Part shown: positions 1 through 13,263 of the stretch, in pieces | Position numbering within the stretch: position 1 is the first letter of the stretch | Layout: every line of letters begins with the position of its first letter | DNA from: Chamaea fasciata | Lineage: Eukaryota; Chordata; Aves; Passeriformes; Sylviidae | Length of the DNA stretch: 64,000 nucleotides | Reading direction: 5' to 3' | NCBI GenBank assembly: GCA_029207755.1 | Contig: JARCOQ010000012.1 | Coordinates: forward strand, 23,795,740 to 23,859,739 | Notes under the pieces: model-generated | Databases searched by the model: none | What the model saw: the letters and a program-made list of their open reading frames with translations, nothing else | Told to the model about the DNA's origin: nothing | Translations under genes and position numbers: made by a program

Positions 1-2913
1 AACCAGCTTCATTTCAGAAAGTAAGGACAACATTTCCTAAAAATTTTAATGAGATCTCAGACAAGAACATCCTTTAGTCATAAGTAACACAAAAAAAATT
101 TAGACTATACTTTAAGATGAATCAGAAAGCAATTTTTTCCCTTGAAATATGATTCACACCTGTGCCTGTACTGAAGTAGTACTGGTTGAAGAGCATTTTG
201 TTTAATCTCTTTGTTTCAGCATTCACTTGATTTTATTTTGGAAATGTCAGGCTCAATTATGCTCCTTGACTGATTAAGGAATTAATTTGAGGGGGCAGAT
301 TATCAGATACTAAACTGCAGCGTTTTCACCTAAATACAGAGCCTACACTAACAGCTGCATTACACAAACATAATACACTGCCATGGTTATTGTGAACACA
401 CAACCTGAGTCTCCTCAAGTCATGAATAAGAATTTCTACAGGCTTTCTATTCCTTCTCCTATGGGCAGAAGCATTACATCCCAAAAAGGGTGCAGGACAA
501 ATTCCCCATCAATAATTTTTCTTTCCTCCTTACTGTCTCTAAGCCATTATACTAAAGAAAAGATCTACAGGGAAGCTGCTACTCCTCACCTGAGGTTTTG
601 ACTCTTTTGAAGAATGAATAAACAAACCCTTTAACTTTTCTTCCTTTACATTAAGCAAAATATCACTTGCAATAAAAAGAAAGAAAACTTGAAGCAGTGC
701 AAAGTAAAAGGAACAAATACCTAATTTTCTTATTCTGAATTTAAAACCAAACCCATGAAGAAAGCCCAGAGCAGTGACTTCAAGGATTTGTTTGAGGAGG
801 GACTTTTCTCTTGGTCACAGAACAAGGACACAAGTCCTTAGAGAGGGAAAGTCACAGACATGTTTCACTTGATCTCGGAGAAATCTGATACAATGGTGTG
901 TGTAAGGAGAACGATTATAATATCAGCACTGCTGAGCAGCTGCTGTGGGTAATGGACTGGCCCAGTTACAGACAAGTGCTTATAAAATAATTCACTTCAG
1001 AGCAGAGGAAAAACACTAACAACATGCTCTAAAGATCAATACCAGACTGCTTTTGTGTGATTTATTAATCAGTGACCCCAGAGAACAAGCAAGGAGGAAG
1101 GAAATCTACTGATTGTGGGAAACAGAGGCTGGGCAGCGGGGAGGGTGGAGAAGGGAGCGAGGAGACATGGAGAGAGCTCAGCACAAATGGCTGAAGGAAA
1201 AGGGTATAGAAGAGAACAGATACTAGTCCTTGGGATCCACAGCAAGAAATGGACAATCTATAAAACACTGACTTCAATCATTTCATACAGAGGTTGCAGT
1301 GATGCTTCCATTTTGCAGTTTTGTGGCTATCATACCTTCTTACTGTGGTTTTGACTGTATTAAAGAAAAACTGACCAAGGATATGAAGGAGAAGCTCACA
1401 CACTTTTCCAGCACTTATGGGTGGGAAAAAAATGCAAAAAACAAGGTGCAACAAGAAATTGGGAGTTGCTTGTTTTTAAACAATAAAATTTCTGATACTG
1501 AAGTAGTAGAGAAGCTATCTGACAGTGCAGTTTTCAGTGCAGTACCAGACCAGACAGCCTGAGGAGATCACATGGTACAGAACCATGTTCTGGTACAGAA
1601 CCATGTTCTGGTACAGAATCTGTGCAAACACCTGTCAGGAATGTGTGATTATGGCTGATACTGCATAAGGAATATATCTGCTACATTATGTAATTAAGCT
1701 CCTTTGAGTCCTACTTCTTATGATTGTATTTTGCTGGTAGAGAAGCAACCCAAGACTCTTGACATAGAGCTCAACTGGAGTAAAAGCATTATAGTGTGCA
1801 AAAGCATGACTGCAAAATATTTACAGCAAATAAAAACCCAAATATAAACCAAAAGATGCTATATTGCTACTCAGATTGCAGTGTTCTATTAAGAACATTT
1901 TGAAGATTATTATAAAAAGTGCATCAAATATTTAGAAAAATTGAAGCCAAGGTCATGCAGAATTCAACAGCTCTAATTAAATTACACTTCTGTTTAGAAA
2001 ACAGTAGATAAAAAGTATATTAAATTCTTCAGTGAAAATAAAATTCTGTAACAAAGAATTTCATGCCAATATCTAGTATGGAAAAGTAGACTGGCTTGTA
2101 TTAGACTAACTCATAAAAAGCTGGACAACAAGAACCTCTGAGAAAAATTTCTATTATCACAGAAATGACCTTCAGAACACCCTTTAACTGATAAGGGGAA
2201 AAAGTACCACGGAATTCTCCAGTGTACTTATTTTCCTTTTAAAAATCCAAGTAGAAAATGTGCTTGTCAATGGTAACATAATTTATGCACGTTCTTCATG
2301 TACACTTAATATTTATTTAGGTGAGTAAATACATTATTAGGTTTAGCCTTTGCTGTTGTAGCAGAATCTTTTTCCCACTTACGTCAAGACGTTTTTGTGT
2401 GTGTTTTGTTAGTTTGTTTGATTGGCTTTTTTTCCTAGAAAGAATTTACTTCCCTGAAAACATACAAAGAATTTTGGAAGGAGCCCACATGAAGATGTAA
2501 GTGCATAAATGAGCATATTTGGGTACATCACTACTTCAGCTGCTTACAAGGTCTGCATTCCCACTTTTTGGTTTTTTTTTTCTATTTGAAAATGGTCTAA
2601 ACAGGAACTGTCTACAAAAAAGGACATCTTGGTATCAAAATACACAAACAAGTCCTCTAATCCATTATATTCTACTGGACTATTACATTTGCTATTTTTC
2701 AGTAGAAGAAAAATAAGGTTACTTCAGACAATGCCACAGAAATCTTCTGTTGGGGCTGACATTTCAAATCTTGCTGTAACAAAGTGAGTAGAATAGTCTT
2801 TTCTAGACCTAGAGAGAGAACTGGCAAATACTTCTTCTTGTGAAGGATTAGCAAGACTTTTCCTTCTGATACATCAAGATAGTATATTTTAGAAATCTTC
2901 TGGTTTTAATGGG
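1..2913. other. Unique AT-rich non-coding sequence
   Basis: I see no gene, LTR or LINE fragment here. The open frames are short, lack recognisable domains and look like chance. The only structured element is the short 18-bp tandem repeat listed separately. Confidence 0.6.
1573..1620. repeat. 18-bp tandem repeat, about 2.6 units
   Basis: The unit TGGTACAGAACCATGTTC occurs at 1573-1590 and 1591-1608, and a partial third copy starts at 1609. Each unit contains the inverted pair GAAC-CAT-GTTC, so the array can form small hairpins. Confidence 0.85.
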
Positions 2914-3620
2914 TGTTGTGGTTTGTTCTGTTGCTCCCCCGTTGCAATGGTCCTTCCCTGGTGGTATCCTCCCACTGAACTGTCAGTTACCCCTCGCCCT
3001 GCCTTTGTTCCTGATTGTTCTATGCCAATCCTATGACTCTGCCTCCCACCTCCCGTGTCAATTCTTATTGTACTTGTCCCTTACTCCAGAATGTTCTGTA
3101 GTCCTTGACAAGTGATTGGCTATGACAAGTTGTATCTTCCCCTGATGTCTCCTCATAGGCCTCTGCAATGTCTGTCAGATTCTCTGATCCTGCTGTATCC
3201 TCTCCTCATTGGCTATGTACTTGCCCCTGCCTGTAAGACCACCCCTGTTTAAAAGCTTATGTTCATCCCTGTGTGTTGTCTTCAGTCATTGTATTCCTGG
3301 TTGTGACCCTCCCTCCTGAGGAACAAAACCCCTCCTGGATCTACAGCCTGAAAACCCTCTTCTCATCCTTTGCCTCCGTCTTATGTCTTCCGTGCCAGAG
3401 CCCTGGCTTTAAGCCACCCTCTGGAACAACCTGCTCCTGGAGAGTGTCCCCCACTGTGTGCTGCTGGCAACTGGGCTGGACTGGGCTGTGGGACAACTAG
3501 GCACTGCATCAATTGGGCAATGTAGCTCCAAATAAGCTGGAGGAATATTTGCCTTGCAGTAACCATAGTTAGAAGTGTCCCAGCTGTGCTCTTTGGATCA
3601 TGTTTTGTGGTTAGCAACAA
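2914..3620 (+). mobile_element. LTR-like block, probable solo LTR
   Basis: The left end TGTTGTGGTTTG resembles the start of songbird ERVL-type LTRs. The block is more GC-rich than its surroundings and contains a TTTAAAA promoter-like motif near 3248. I could not find a CA end with a matching target duplication, so the right boundary is approximate. It might instead be a degraded LTR of another class. Confidence 0.5.
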
Positions 3621-4805
3621 TTCAGGTTCCTAAGGTTTCCATGAAAGACTAAAACTAATTGTTCCTTTCTTCTTCAGCAAGGCCCAGGCAGAAAAATAAG
3701 GCAGAATTGGGAAAGAACAAAATACCTCTATTGAACCAGGAATAGGTTTTAGATCATACTAACTTCACTATTCTTCTCCTCTTGACAAAATGGATGATTT
3801 CAAAAACACCTGCTGAACATGTGAACCTGATAAAAATACTTTCTTGTACAACAGAAATCTATAATTCATAAAAGCTGCTCTTTACACCAATTGCACATCA
3901 TTTTGCCCATTGTTTTTAAATTCATTCACCACAGATAGAGGTTCAGACCAAAATCCAATGGATTACTTGTTCCTATCCACAAAATTAAACTGAAAATCCC
4001 TTGTTTTCAAATCTCATTGTAAATATTTCGTAAGTCATTAAACCTTTTTTTCCCCTTTTGCAGCCCAATTCATTAAAAATGTTTTGCCAAGGTCTGAAGA
4101 CAGTTTACATTTTTAATTTGCAGATTCTCCAAACTGTTAATTGTATCCTTAATTTATACTGGATTATTTACATGCAGGTCACACACTGTGTTGAGTGTCC
4201 TGGGTTTAAGGCCATTATGAAAGTGTCTTCTGAGAAAGACAAGAGTGATAAAATATTCCATTTTGGCATGAGAAAACAAATTCTGATAGGCCCAGTAATC
4301 AGTTTTTATTTTTACTTTGAAAGAACACATTAGAAACAATCAGGGAGGTGCTGGTAAGGGAAAGAATGTAATTTTGGCACTGATGAATGCAAGAAAGGGC
4401 AAAGTAAAACACATGGGCCTTTATCATTGTATTAATAATACTATTATGTCACTAAGAATATTATAAAAGCACAAGCTTGGTGGTTTCCACTGTTCCCTGG
4501 AGCACAGAACACAGGTTAGGTTCAGAAAATAAAGCCACCAGGATTTCACAATAGCAGGCCCTGGCATCAAATTATGTCTCTGCTAGACTGAAAGCACTTG
4601 CTACATCTCAATGTAAAGTAAAGGACAAAGAGGATGTAGCAGGTTTGAAACCTGAAAGTTATTTTTTTTCTTATTTTGAAAAAAACACTGTGTAGTACAA
4701 AAACTATCACTTCAGAGAAACACCAAGTCGGTGTAACAGTGTTCAGCAGTGATCCTAATGGTAGCAATAGAAGGATTTCTACTCTAATAACCTAAAAGAA
4801 TTATG
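3621..4805. other. Unique non-coding sequence
   Basis: I see no gene or repeat here. The open frames at 4058-4333 (plus) and 4154-4339 (minus) overlap each other, have no domain and are treated as chance. Confidence 0.5.
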
Positions 4806-5076
4806 TGTGAAGGGCTGGAGCTGGTCCAGGGCAGGCACAGGCTGCACCACAGGAAAAGGTTCTGCTGCCTCCAGAGGGTGTTGAGCATTGCCCAGGCTCC
4901 CCAGGGAATGGGCATGGACCCGAGGCTGCCAGAGCTCCAGAGGCCTTTGGACAGCATGGCCAAGGATGCACAGGGGGGATTGTTGGGGTGTCTGGGCAGG
5001 GACAGGATAGCTTGTTCAGTGATGCTTGGGGGACCCTTCCAACTCAGGATGGTCCATGATTCCATGATTTTCTCAC
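4806..5076 (+). mobile_element. CR1 LINE fragment, 3' end
   Basis: The sequence has the layout of a bird CR1 tail: a glutamine/leucine-rich looking stretch, then phrases like CCTTCCAACTCAGGATGG, ending in a repeated ATTCCATGATT motif. The orientation of that tail puts it on the plus strand. It is 5'-truncated and diverged. Open frames across it on both strands are not genes. Confidence 0.75.
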
Positions 5077-6628
5077 TCAGAAGATACAGAGCACATCTTT
5101 CAATAGACCACGACAACTATATAATTTTGTCAATCGTTGTTACGCTAGATGGTAGTTTTGTGGAAATACGACCAAGTTTCGTAATACATTCTTATTCTCA
5201 TGATCATTTCTGTAAAAATAAATTTATATTGTATTGTTACCCATGGTAAAGTTCATCACACAGCACTAAAAATCCGATAAGGCAATATGCGGCATCTATG
5301 ATGAGAAAGTTAAGAGCATGTTGCCTCATAATGACATTTTTAGTGTTACATGATTTCATTTGTCATTTCCTTTTGTTTTGTTTATGTACTCAGAATCTTC
5401 TAAGAGTATAGATCATCATTAAAAAACAAGGAATATTGGAATGAAAAACTTTGTGTATGAGTCTAATTTCATGTACTATATCGGAAGTGTAAATTCAGGG
5501 TCCTTTTCAAACAAGTGAAAAAAAACATGCTCTTACAATTAATCCTACATGTCCTCAGTCTCCTACCCACTCCCCAAATTACTTCTACTTAAAATAAAAC
5601 AACGTATTGTTTTATTTGTGAATTATAAAACGTATGTTTCCATCTTTCCAGTCAAAACCAAGAACAGTGAATTAAAATTAACTGGGATTTTCAAAAGTTT
5701 AAATAAGAATTTTTGAAATTCACAATAATTTGCAGCAAGGCAAAACTCTAACCAATTTTTTTTTAATTGAACTTCATAAACCAGGCTCTTTGATTTATAT
5801 TTCTTCCTGGGAATTTCTGAATACTTGTCAAGAGAAATAAAATTTGCAACTCTGTTAAGCAATAGAAGTACTGTTCACTAAAAACCAATTTTTCAACAGC
5901 AGCTTCACTCTTATAAATATTGGCAGGGTTGGCTTGCCCCAAGAAGCAGGAAATTATAAGAAACAGAAGTTAGAACTTTTGTCATGCAATGAATCCACTT
6001 GATCATAATGACACTAAACACAACCTTTTGAAACAGAAAATGTTCTATCCAACACTCCATCCCTAGGCAAGGTATATTATATGCTCCCACAATATTTATG
6101 TGCAGTTTTGAGGCAAAGTGCACAATGTGAGCAATAACCTCACTGTTTCAAAGAAAGATGGATGTAGAGCTCTTCTCATTTGCTAAATTCAAGATATGCC
6201 AACACAAGCTCTGTCAGGACACTGTATTATGAGAAACACATTAACTTTTTTACAGATCTAAAGGCACAGGAATCTTTTGAATCATGTTGTTTGCTTTCTG
6301 TAGTTTGCTTTGTGGTGCTGCTTATTGACTGAATCACAGCACATGTTCAGGTATCCATCAGGTCAGGAAACTCAAGACACCTAATGAATTATTAAAAGCT
6401 TTGTATGACAAAAGCAGGGAAAAGGAATCCTCATCAGAATCCATGTGAGTCATGGAAATTTTACTCAGCATAAGCATTTCAAATGAAAATACACAATAAC
6501 TTTGTGTTACAAATTTTGTACTCCTCCTGTGCTCAGAAAGTGCTCAGAGGCGCAGGCAATGAAAACTCAGCTTCCAGTTTGGCAAATCCATCCTTATGGA
6601 ATCAAGGAATTCTTATATCTGAATCACT
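5077..6628. other. Unique non-coding sequence
   Basis: AT-rich sequence with no gene or mobile element that I recognise. Confidence 0.5.
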
Positions 6629-6868
6629 GAATCACAGCATGGTTTGGGTTGGAAGGGAACTTAAAAATTCATCTTATGTCATCTCCTGCCATGGGCAGGG
6701 ACACCTTCCACCATCCCAGGCTGCTCCAAGCCCCACCCAACCTGGTCTCAGGAAATTCCAGAGATCCAGGGGCAGCCACAGATTCTCTAAGCACCTGTGC
6801 CAGGGCCTCCCCACCCTCACAGAGAAGAATTTCTGTCTATGTGACCTAAATTTCCTCTTATCCAGTTT
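6629..6868 (-). mobile_element. CR1 LINE fragment, 3' end
   Basis: On the plus strand it begins AATCACAGCATGGTTTGGGT, which is the reverse complement of a CR1 3' terminus, and continues with the CR1 phrases GGGCAGGGACACCTTCCACC and CCCAGGCTGCTCCAAGCCCC. It is therefore a 5'-truncated minus-strand copy. The open frames at 6483-6899 and 6649-6849 run through this repeat. Confidence 0.9.
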
Positions 6869-9800
6869 GGGTGTTCAACATATCAAATCAGTATTTTAAA
6901 TATTTCTTTGTAACTCATTATAAACCATGCAAAGTCTTCCTTACAGTGTGCCTGTGGGCCTCCTCTTCCTTCTCCAAGATCCTTTGCAGCCTTTCAAAGA
7001 GGATTGCCTTCTGTAGGATACCTCCTTCCCTACAACCCAGCCATTTGTATCCCTGCCCCCATCCCTCCTTGTAGGCATTTCCTAACTCAGGTATCTCCTT
7101 ACAGATGTGGAGGAAAAGTTACACAGTTACACTTCCAGTTATAGTAGTCCAAGTAAAGTCTGGTTAAATTTTGTTTCCAGATTTGCTTAACATCCTGCTC
7201 AAGTGAGACTCAGAAAAAAACCTGCAAATTAGGCATTGATCCATGGCATAGGACATGGCAATGTCCCCTTGTGATGACAGTAGGTGGGTTGAATATTAAT
7301 TCTTCATCAGATTTATACAACTCTATGTGATCATGAAAGATATTTTATATTTTCTGGTCAGAAAGAAAGAACTTTTTCCCAAACTTGGATAACCAGGAGA
7401 GGGATAATCTGAGAAACATTTTCAACAAAAATATTTGCTCTTTTAAACTCGAAGGGGAATACATTGCTTGTTTCTAAAAAATGTCATCCTCAAAGCCTCT
7501 GCTAATCCCATAGTCAAAACAGTCCATTTTATTTATTATTTATCTGTATTTCTTATTTATCTGTCCATAACAAATAAAATCTTCTTCATTTCTTTGACCA
7601 AATAAGAAGTCTCTTTTTCTACAAGGATTTTGGGAATCAAATGTTAAATATTTAAAATATAAATACCAGTTTATGTCGTATTTTATTGTAAGTTTATTCC
7701 ATTGGATTCATTTTACATGTGTTTCATGGATTTAATTACATGAGCAGAATTCCATTTAATTCCATTTTTATTAAGGAAAGATGCACTGATAAAATGGAAG
7801 CTGAATTTTATAAGATGTGAATCACAAACACAATCACTATTGGGGTTCTCCATAAATTCACATAAAATAATTTTATTTTCTTAATCAGTTCTGTAGATTG
7901 CAGTCCGTCATATCAATACCCATGTCTTCTTCAGAGGAAAAGTATTTCTACAAGGATATTCATGATTTGGTTATGGCTTACTGTGATTGATTTCTTGTTC
8001 CTCATCTATTAAAAGCTCTGATCATTACAAAAAAAAAAAATTTCCTGTTCTGTTACAAATCAAGCGACAGTGAGAGTGAACAAAAAAATCTTCAGAAAGT
8101 GATTCATGCATCCCCATAAGTGGCAAGTAATCTATTTGCTGAAATACATAAACTCCTTGGCAAATACTTGTTAAAACCCTGACCATCTGGGATCAATATG
8201 AGAGTTGCACGCATAAGGAGCAAGACCAGGAAGATCATCCAAAGCTGAGTCAAAGAAAGGATTTTTTTTTTTTTTATGTCAACCTCAGTGGGCTTTTGAT
8301 TAAACCCTAGAAACTGAATGATAAACTTAGCACGCTGTGCTCAAAGGTGAACCTTAAAATAAAATGCCTGCTGTGCCAAGAACAACCCAGCAGCTCCCAC
8401 TGCAAGCTTAATACATTGTAGATGAAAGAAATGCAGATTTGAAAGGGGACTCTGAAGAATAATTACCAAAGTACAATCAATCATAAAAAATGCAAACGCA
8501 TTCTGGTGATCAACAATAGCTGCACTCCAGAAGATTTCTACAACCTGAAATATCTAATTAACATCTATGCAAATACCAGGCATTGTCAACAAAAGCACCA
8601 GCTGCAGCTGGACAAATTCTTTGATAATCTCCAAAGACCTTGTGAAGTTATGGGCACAGAAGTTACACAAACACCAGAGACCTGAGTGAAAAACTGAGCT
8701 CAGAAGTTCCACATTTGATGTGATGGTGCATGGATATCTACCCTTGCTGTCCTTATTTGTTCTCTTCAATGAATATGGATTAGCAATTAACCACTGCTCC
8801 TCTAGAAGTTAAGATGTATTACATGAATAAATTCAACATCAATTATAGGATGTGAACTTCTTATTGACCAACTTGCAGAAAATTACCTCAAAACTGCTGC
8901 CAGGCTTGTATGATTGGAATTACTTGTTTTATTGTTGTTGTACCCAATTGTGTGAGATGTATCATTATGGATTTGTCAGTGTTGCTAGGAAGCAATTAGG
9001 ATTAAAATGGTTCCAGTAATTCCCCACATTCCCCACTCCCCAATATGCATTTCATTTTCTTTTGCTTCTCTGCATGGAGTACCTTAGAAAAGAAAATGGA
9101 TGCAGCTTGCACAGCTTAGTTCTTTCAGCACAAAACTCATCAAGCAATTATGAATAAAATAAAACACAGGTGCATTTAGTGGAGTTTACATAACTTGGGA
9201 GTGACAACCACATACTTCAGTTAGATGTGGATATTCTATAGAAAAATAACAAGACCAGAATCTTTTCTTTGCTATGGAAGAAACATGAAACTCCACATCC
9301 CATGATGCCATTAGGAAAAGTGCAAACCTCTGATTCCATAGTACTGGATGGAGCTGAACCACACTGAACCACAAAATACTGCCAAAGAAACTAAACCACA
9401 ACTAAGCACAAGAAAGAAATTACAACAAAAAAATTATACCTCATTTTCAGCTGTAGCACACTGAACAGCTGAAAGGTTTGACTAGCACACTGCACTGAGG
9501 AGTAAATACCAGGGAAAGAAAGATAAAATTGTCAAAGTAGTTCCTTGTCACTGACAAAGCAGACACTAAACCGTTACTGCTAAGTAAACTTGAGGCAGAG
9601 TGGGAGAATTGCAAACCCAAATTATAAACCCCCAAGTGACAGAAAGACATACACACAAATTTGCAGTGCCAATCTAAAAATGTAGAGAATTATTTACAAC
9701 AAAACATAATCACTTGGTTCATCTTTTGGACACTTGTCAGTCTTAAAAGTACTAACCCCTAACCAAGATCTGTGACAAAACATAAGAGAACTAGGAGCCC

Positions 9801-11770
9801 CCAAAACAAATCCTTGACAATACAATCAGAGATTTTTTAAATAAATGAAGTTACCAAAGGCAGAGTGAAGCTTAAGCGTCAAAAATCCTTTGATCCTTTC
9901 AAAGCTACACTACAGCAAATATTTCCAGTCTGACATTTAGGAAAAGCAATTCTGGTGCTGGTTTAGCCTCATTTTCAGGAGCACCAGTAGAGTAAGTGCA
10001 GCAAAGATGGGAACAGAAGCAGTACTGATTCAACAGTATATTCAGATGGGCAAAAAAACCCCCAAAAAAACTCTATCAAATTCATATGGAGGGGAGAAAA
10101 AGGAAAAGTCAGTGTACAAACAATTCACGTAACTCCCAGAAAATAAGGAAAGGGCACAAATATTTCTGGCTTTAGTCATGGGAATGAGGAGTGGCCTGAC
10201 TTCATGCAGCAGGGAATGCCTGCTATCTCACAGCGACCTCACACTGCTGCCCAGGGAAACGTGACAAGCTCACAGCCAAAGCAAAGACCTGAGAATCCAA
10301 ACAACTAAGGGTGGGATCAAATTACACTGAGAGAAAAATAACTACAACATAATTTAGGGTCCAAGAACTGTCATCAGTTCACGTAACAAAAAACAAGAAA
10401 TAGAAGAAGAATCTAAACTGAAAGCCCCAGCACTAAAGGAAGTGGTGACTCCAAAGGGAGAAATTCTGCTCAATGTTTTTAAGAATTGTTCCTTTATCTC
10501 AGCAGGTTTAGGACTTTTACTACTCCATGCAGGACTTCATTGATCCTTCTGAGTCCCTCGCAACTCAGGATATCTTATCATCATATGAATTTTAGCAGCA
10601 GTATCTATATCAATGAGTTTCAATTTTTATTTGAAGTGCAGAATTTTGGAATTCCTCCTCAGCAGCATCTTATCTACTAACCAGCAAATGTCCCTTTAGA
10701 GTGATCCCTGAAGTGGCTGCTTCCTCAGGTATCTTTAAAGACTTGGCTGCACGATCATGAACACTGTTATTTATGTTTAGAGAATATTGGAACTGTGAAT
10801 TCACAGATCTGAGTAAATGTCAGTCCCTGATCAATAGCAACTCATCAGACTTAATCATACCTTGAAGAAGGGCTGTTTAAAAATGTCATTATAAATCAGA
10901 GAGGAATTGTAGATGATGAACCAGTCAGACAGAAACTCTTGACCACAACTTTCTATAGTACAGGAATTGAATTCTGACAGTTTTCCACCAAAAAGGGCTA
11001 AAATTCTAAGGCACTGCTGATCAAAGCACCTGCAACTCTAGAACTTGTTGGAGTTTCTACTAAATTATTCAAATATCATAAATTAAACAGCTGGACACTG
11101 CACCAACTTGCTGTGAGCTGATTATATAAAATTGCACCATATGGCTACTCAAGCATTCCCAGGCAAGTCACAGAGGTCAGGCACTGAAGGAGCCAGGGAA
11201 TGCTGATCTGAAACACTGAAATAATCTTGGCTGCTCACAAGTCTGCCTTTTATCAAAGGAGGGTCATGACAGGTCTCCCCAAACCTGAATCCAACCTTCA
11301 TTCTTTCACAAAGAGTGACACTTTCATAATAAGTAAAAAGATCAAAGGCACACATTAATCAGCACTACAATAATATCAGACTGAGAAGTTGTTTCTTATG
11401 AATTTGATTTATTCATTCAACAATCCTGAGATCTCTCAAATGACATTCAACTATTTTCACTTGAAAAATATTTTAACTACAGCATTTGTTAAAATTTAGG
11501 ATAAAAACAGCTGCTGAAATACTGTAATATTTGTGGAGACAGAATATTATTTTTTCACTTCGTTCTAACAACAGAGTTCAAACAAGTAAATGCATTAGGG
11601 GGTGAAATCATCTCAGCTCATGAAACGGGAGAATACTGAAGGATTTGTTTAAAATGGCACCAAAACTCTATTTCTAACCAAAGCCACTGCACCTCAAATT
11701 CCTCTGCACATTTTCCTCTTTCAGCGCATTTGTTGGTTATTTAAAATCCAGAGCAGTTCACATGGTATCA
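6869..11770. other. Unique non-coding sequence, about 4.9 kb
   Basis: No gene, LTR or LINE was recognised. There are short A or T runs near 8029 and 8264. All open frames are under 75 codons and featureless. A conserved regulatory element could be present but cannot be seen from a single sequence. Confidence 0.5.
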
Positions 11771-12767
11771 TGTGATGGTGTGGTGCCTCTCCAGGGGCTT
11801 TCGCCCGTGCTTCCTGGCCAGTTCTGGCACTGATGTCGCAAAAAGGTACAGTTCTGTATCTGGGAATACAGTTCCGATCTGTGGGTCCTTGCCTCAGCAG
11901 AAGCGTGAACCATGCGAGAAAGAAAGGGATGGAACTCTGGTGGGGAACTTCAACTGGGTTTTATTAAATGTACACAACTTCCTTTCACCCAGGAGTCAGC
12001 CCGCCGAAGCCTGCTGAACCTGGGGGTTTTCACCTTTCAATCTGGGGGTGGGGGAGTGGGGAGGATACAACTTGGAACCAATCCAGAACAGGAAGGGAGT
12101 GACTCTGAACTGAAACTACAAACCATAGAACAAATCATGAAACAAAGGGGGAAGGGGAACCTGGACCGCACCAATCACTTGTTGCAGAATTTCTTAGAGA
12201 AGGTGGACATGAATTGTATTTGGACTGTAGTTGAATCACCCAGACTGGGCCTCAGCATTGAGGCCTGCAGTAGTTAGTGGCGCAGGTAGAAATTCAGTGC
12301 CAAGAGTATGGCACAGTTAGAATTACAGTTTAAGGTGTTAGCAAGGGTCAGAGGGTTTTCTAGTAGTTGGCAAGTACAGTAATTAGTGTGGACACAGTAG
12401 CTACCTTAAGAGTTTGTTCAACAATGGGTGTTTGCATTCTTCCCTGTGCTGTATGCCAATAAGAATACACCTGTATTCTTATGAATGTAAACTATGTAGA
12501 ACTGTATAAAACCTGCCATTTTAGATGGAATAAACGGAAAATGTAGCATTAATCATATTGATCGGATCTGCGTTTTTGCTCTCACTCAGCTTCCCATTAT
12601 TTTAGGGTTTCCTCGCTAGTATTACTCAAACTCCTCACCAGAACTTTCTAGTGGTCAGGGTGAGGCTTCAAAGTGACAGGCAGCCCCCAGGTGTCACATA
12701 ACAATGATGGATTGATAAATAACTGGGGCAAACCATTATGGGACAATACATGGAACACACCACTATA
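11771..12767 (+). mobile_element. Solo LTR, ~1 kb family, copy A
   Basis: A 997-bp block flanked by the exact 6-bp duplication GTATCA (11765-11770 and 12768-12773), which is typical of ERVK-type integration. It starts TG and ends in TA, where copy B ends in CA. A TATAAAA box lies at 12505-12511 and an AATAAA signal at 12529-12534, so it is on the plus strand. It matches copy B (40139-41204) almost perfectly inside, but lacks about 69 bp near the right end (after 12749). A 121-codon open frame at 11912-12277 is identical in copy B but has no recognisable domain and is not called a gene. Confidence 0.85.
12505..12534 (+). promoter_or_regulatory. LTR copy A TATA box and polyadenylation signal
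   Basis: TATAAAA at 12505-12511 is followed after only 17 bases by AATAAA at 12529-12534. This closeness would put the polyadenylation signal just upstream of the start site, as in retroviruses whose signal lies in U3. Confidence 0.6.
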
Positions 12768-12773
12768 GTATCA

Positions 12774-13263
12774 CTTGTAACGTGTGTCTTACAAAAAAAA
12801 AAAAAAAAAGAAAAAAAAAGAAAAAGGAAAAATCTCAAGTATTTCTTATCAATTTCTTCTCAGATGAGTTATTTTTAAAGGATCAATTAGAGTAAATGCT
12901 AATAAGTAATTTCTGTATATCCAGGAGGTTAATTAGTTTGTTTTAGTTAAGCTGAAGGTTGCTTAATTAGTTTAAATTAGTTTGCTTTAGTTAAGTTTAG
13001 TTTGTCTTAGGTTCAGTTGTTTTAGGTCTTCCTTTGCTCCATCTCCTGTGTTTTCTTCTCTAATTTTTGACACTATTTCATGGAAAAATACATTGATTTC
13101 TTCCATCATAATTGTTACAAATACATATTATAGGGTTAGCTTTCTGCAAGATGTGTGTTACATGAGTAATAATGTTGTGGTAAGGATATGAATTTTTCTT
13201 TTATTTCTGCTATTAGTAAAGAGAACTAAGCATATTGGCATTAGCTGATATAGTATGCTTAAA
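12774..13263. other. Non-coding spacer with A-rich tract and TTAG-rich repeat
   Basis: An A-rich tract lies at about 12793-12829. A loose repeat of TTAATTAGTTT and CTTTAGTTAAG occurs at 12929-12951 and 12963-12995. I see no gene. Confidence 0.6.

Noticed and set aside
1573..1608. Steroid-hormone response element
   Set aside because: The half-sites are only one base apart instead of three, and one half-site is imperfect.
11912..12277. 121-codon frame, identical in LTR copies A and B (40280-40645)
   Set aside because: Identity is explained by the LTR itself. It spans the presumed U3, has no recognisable domain and is not kept in the diverged third copy.
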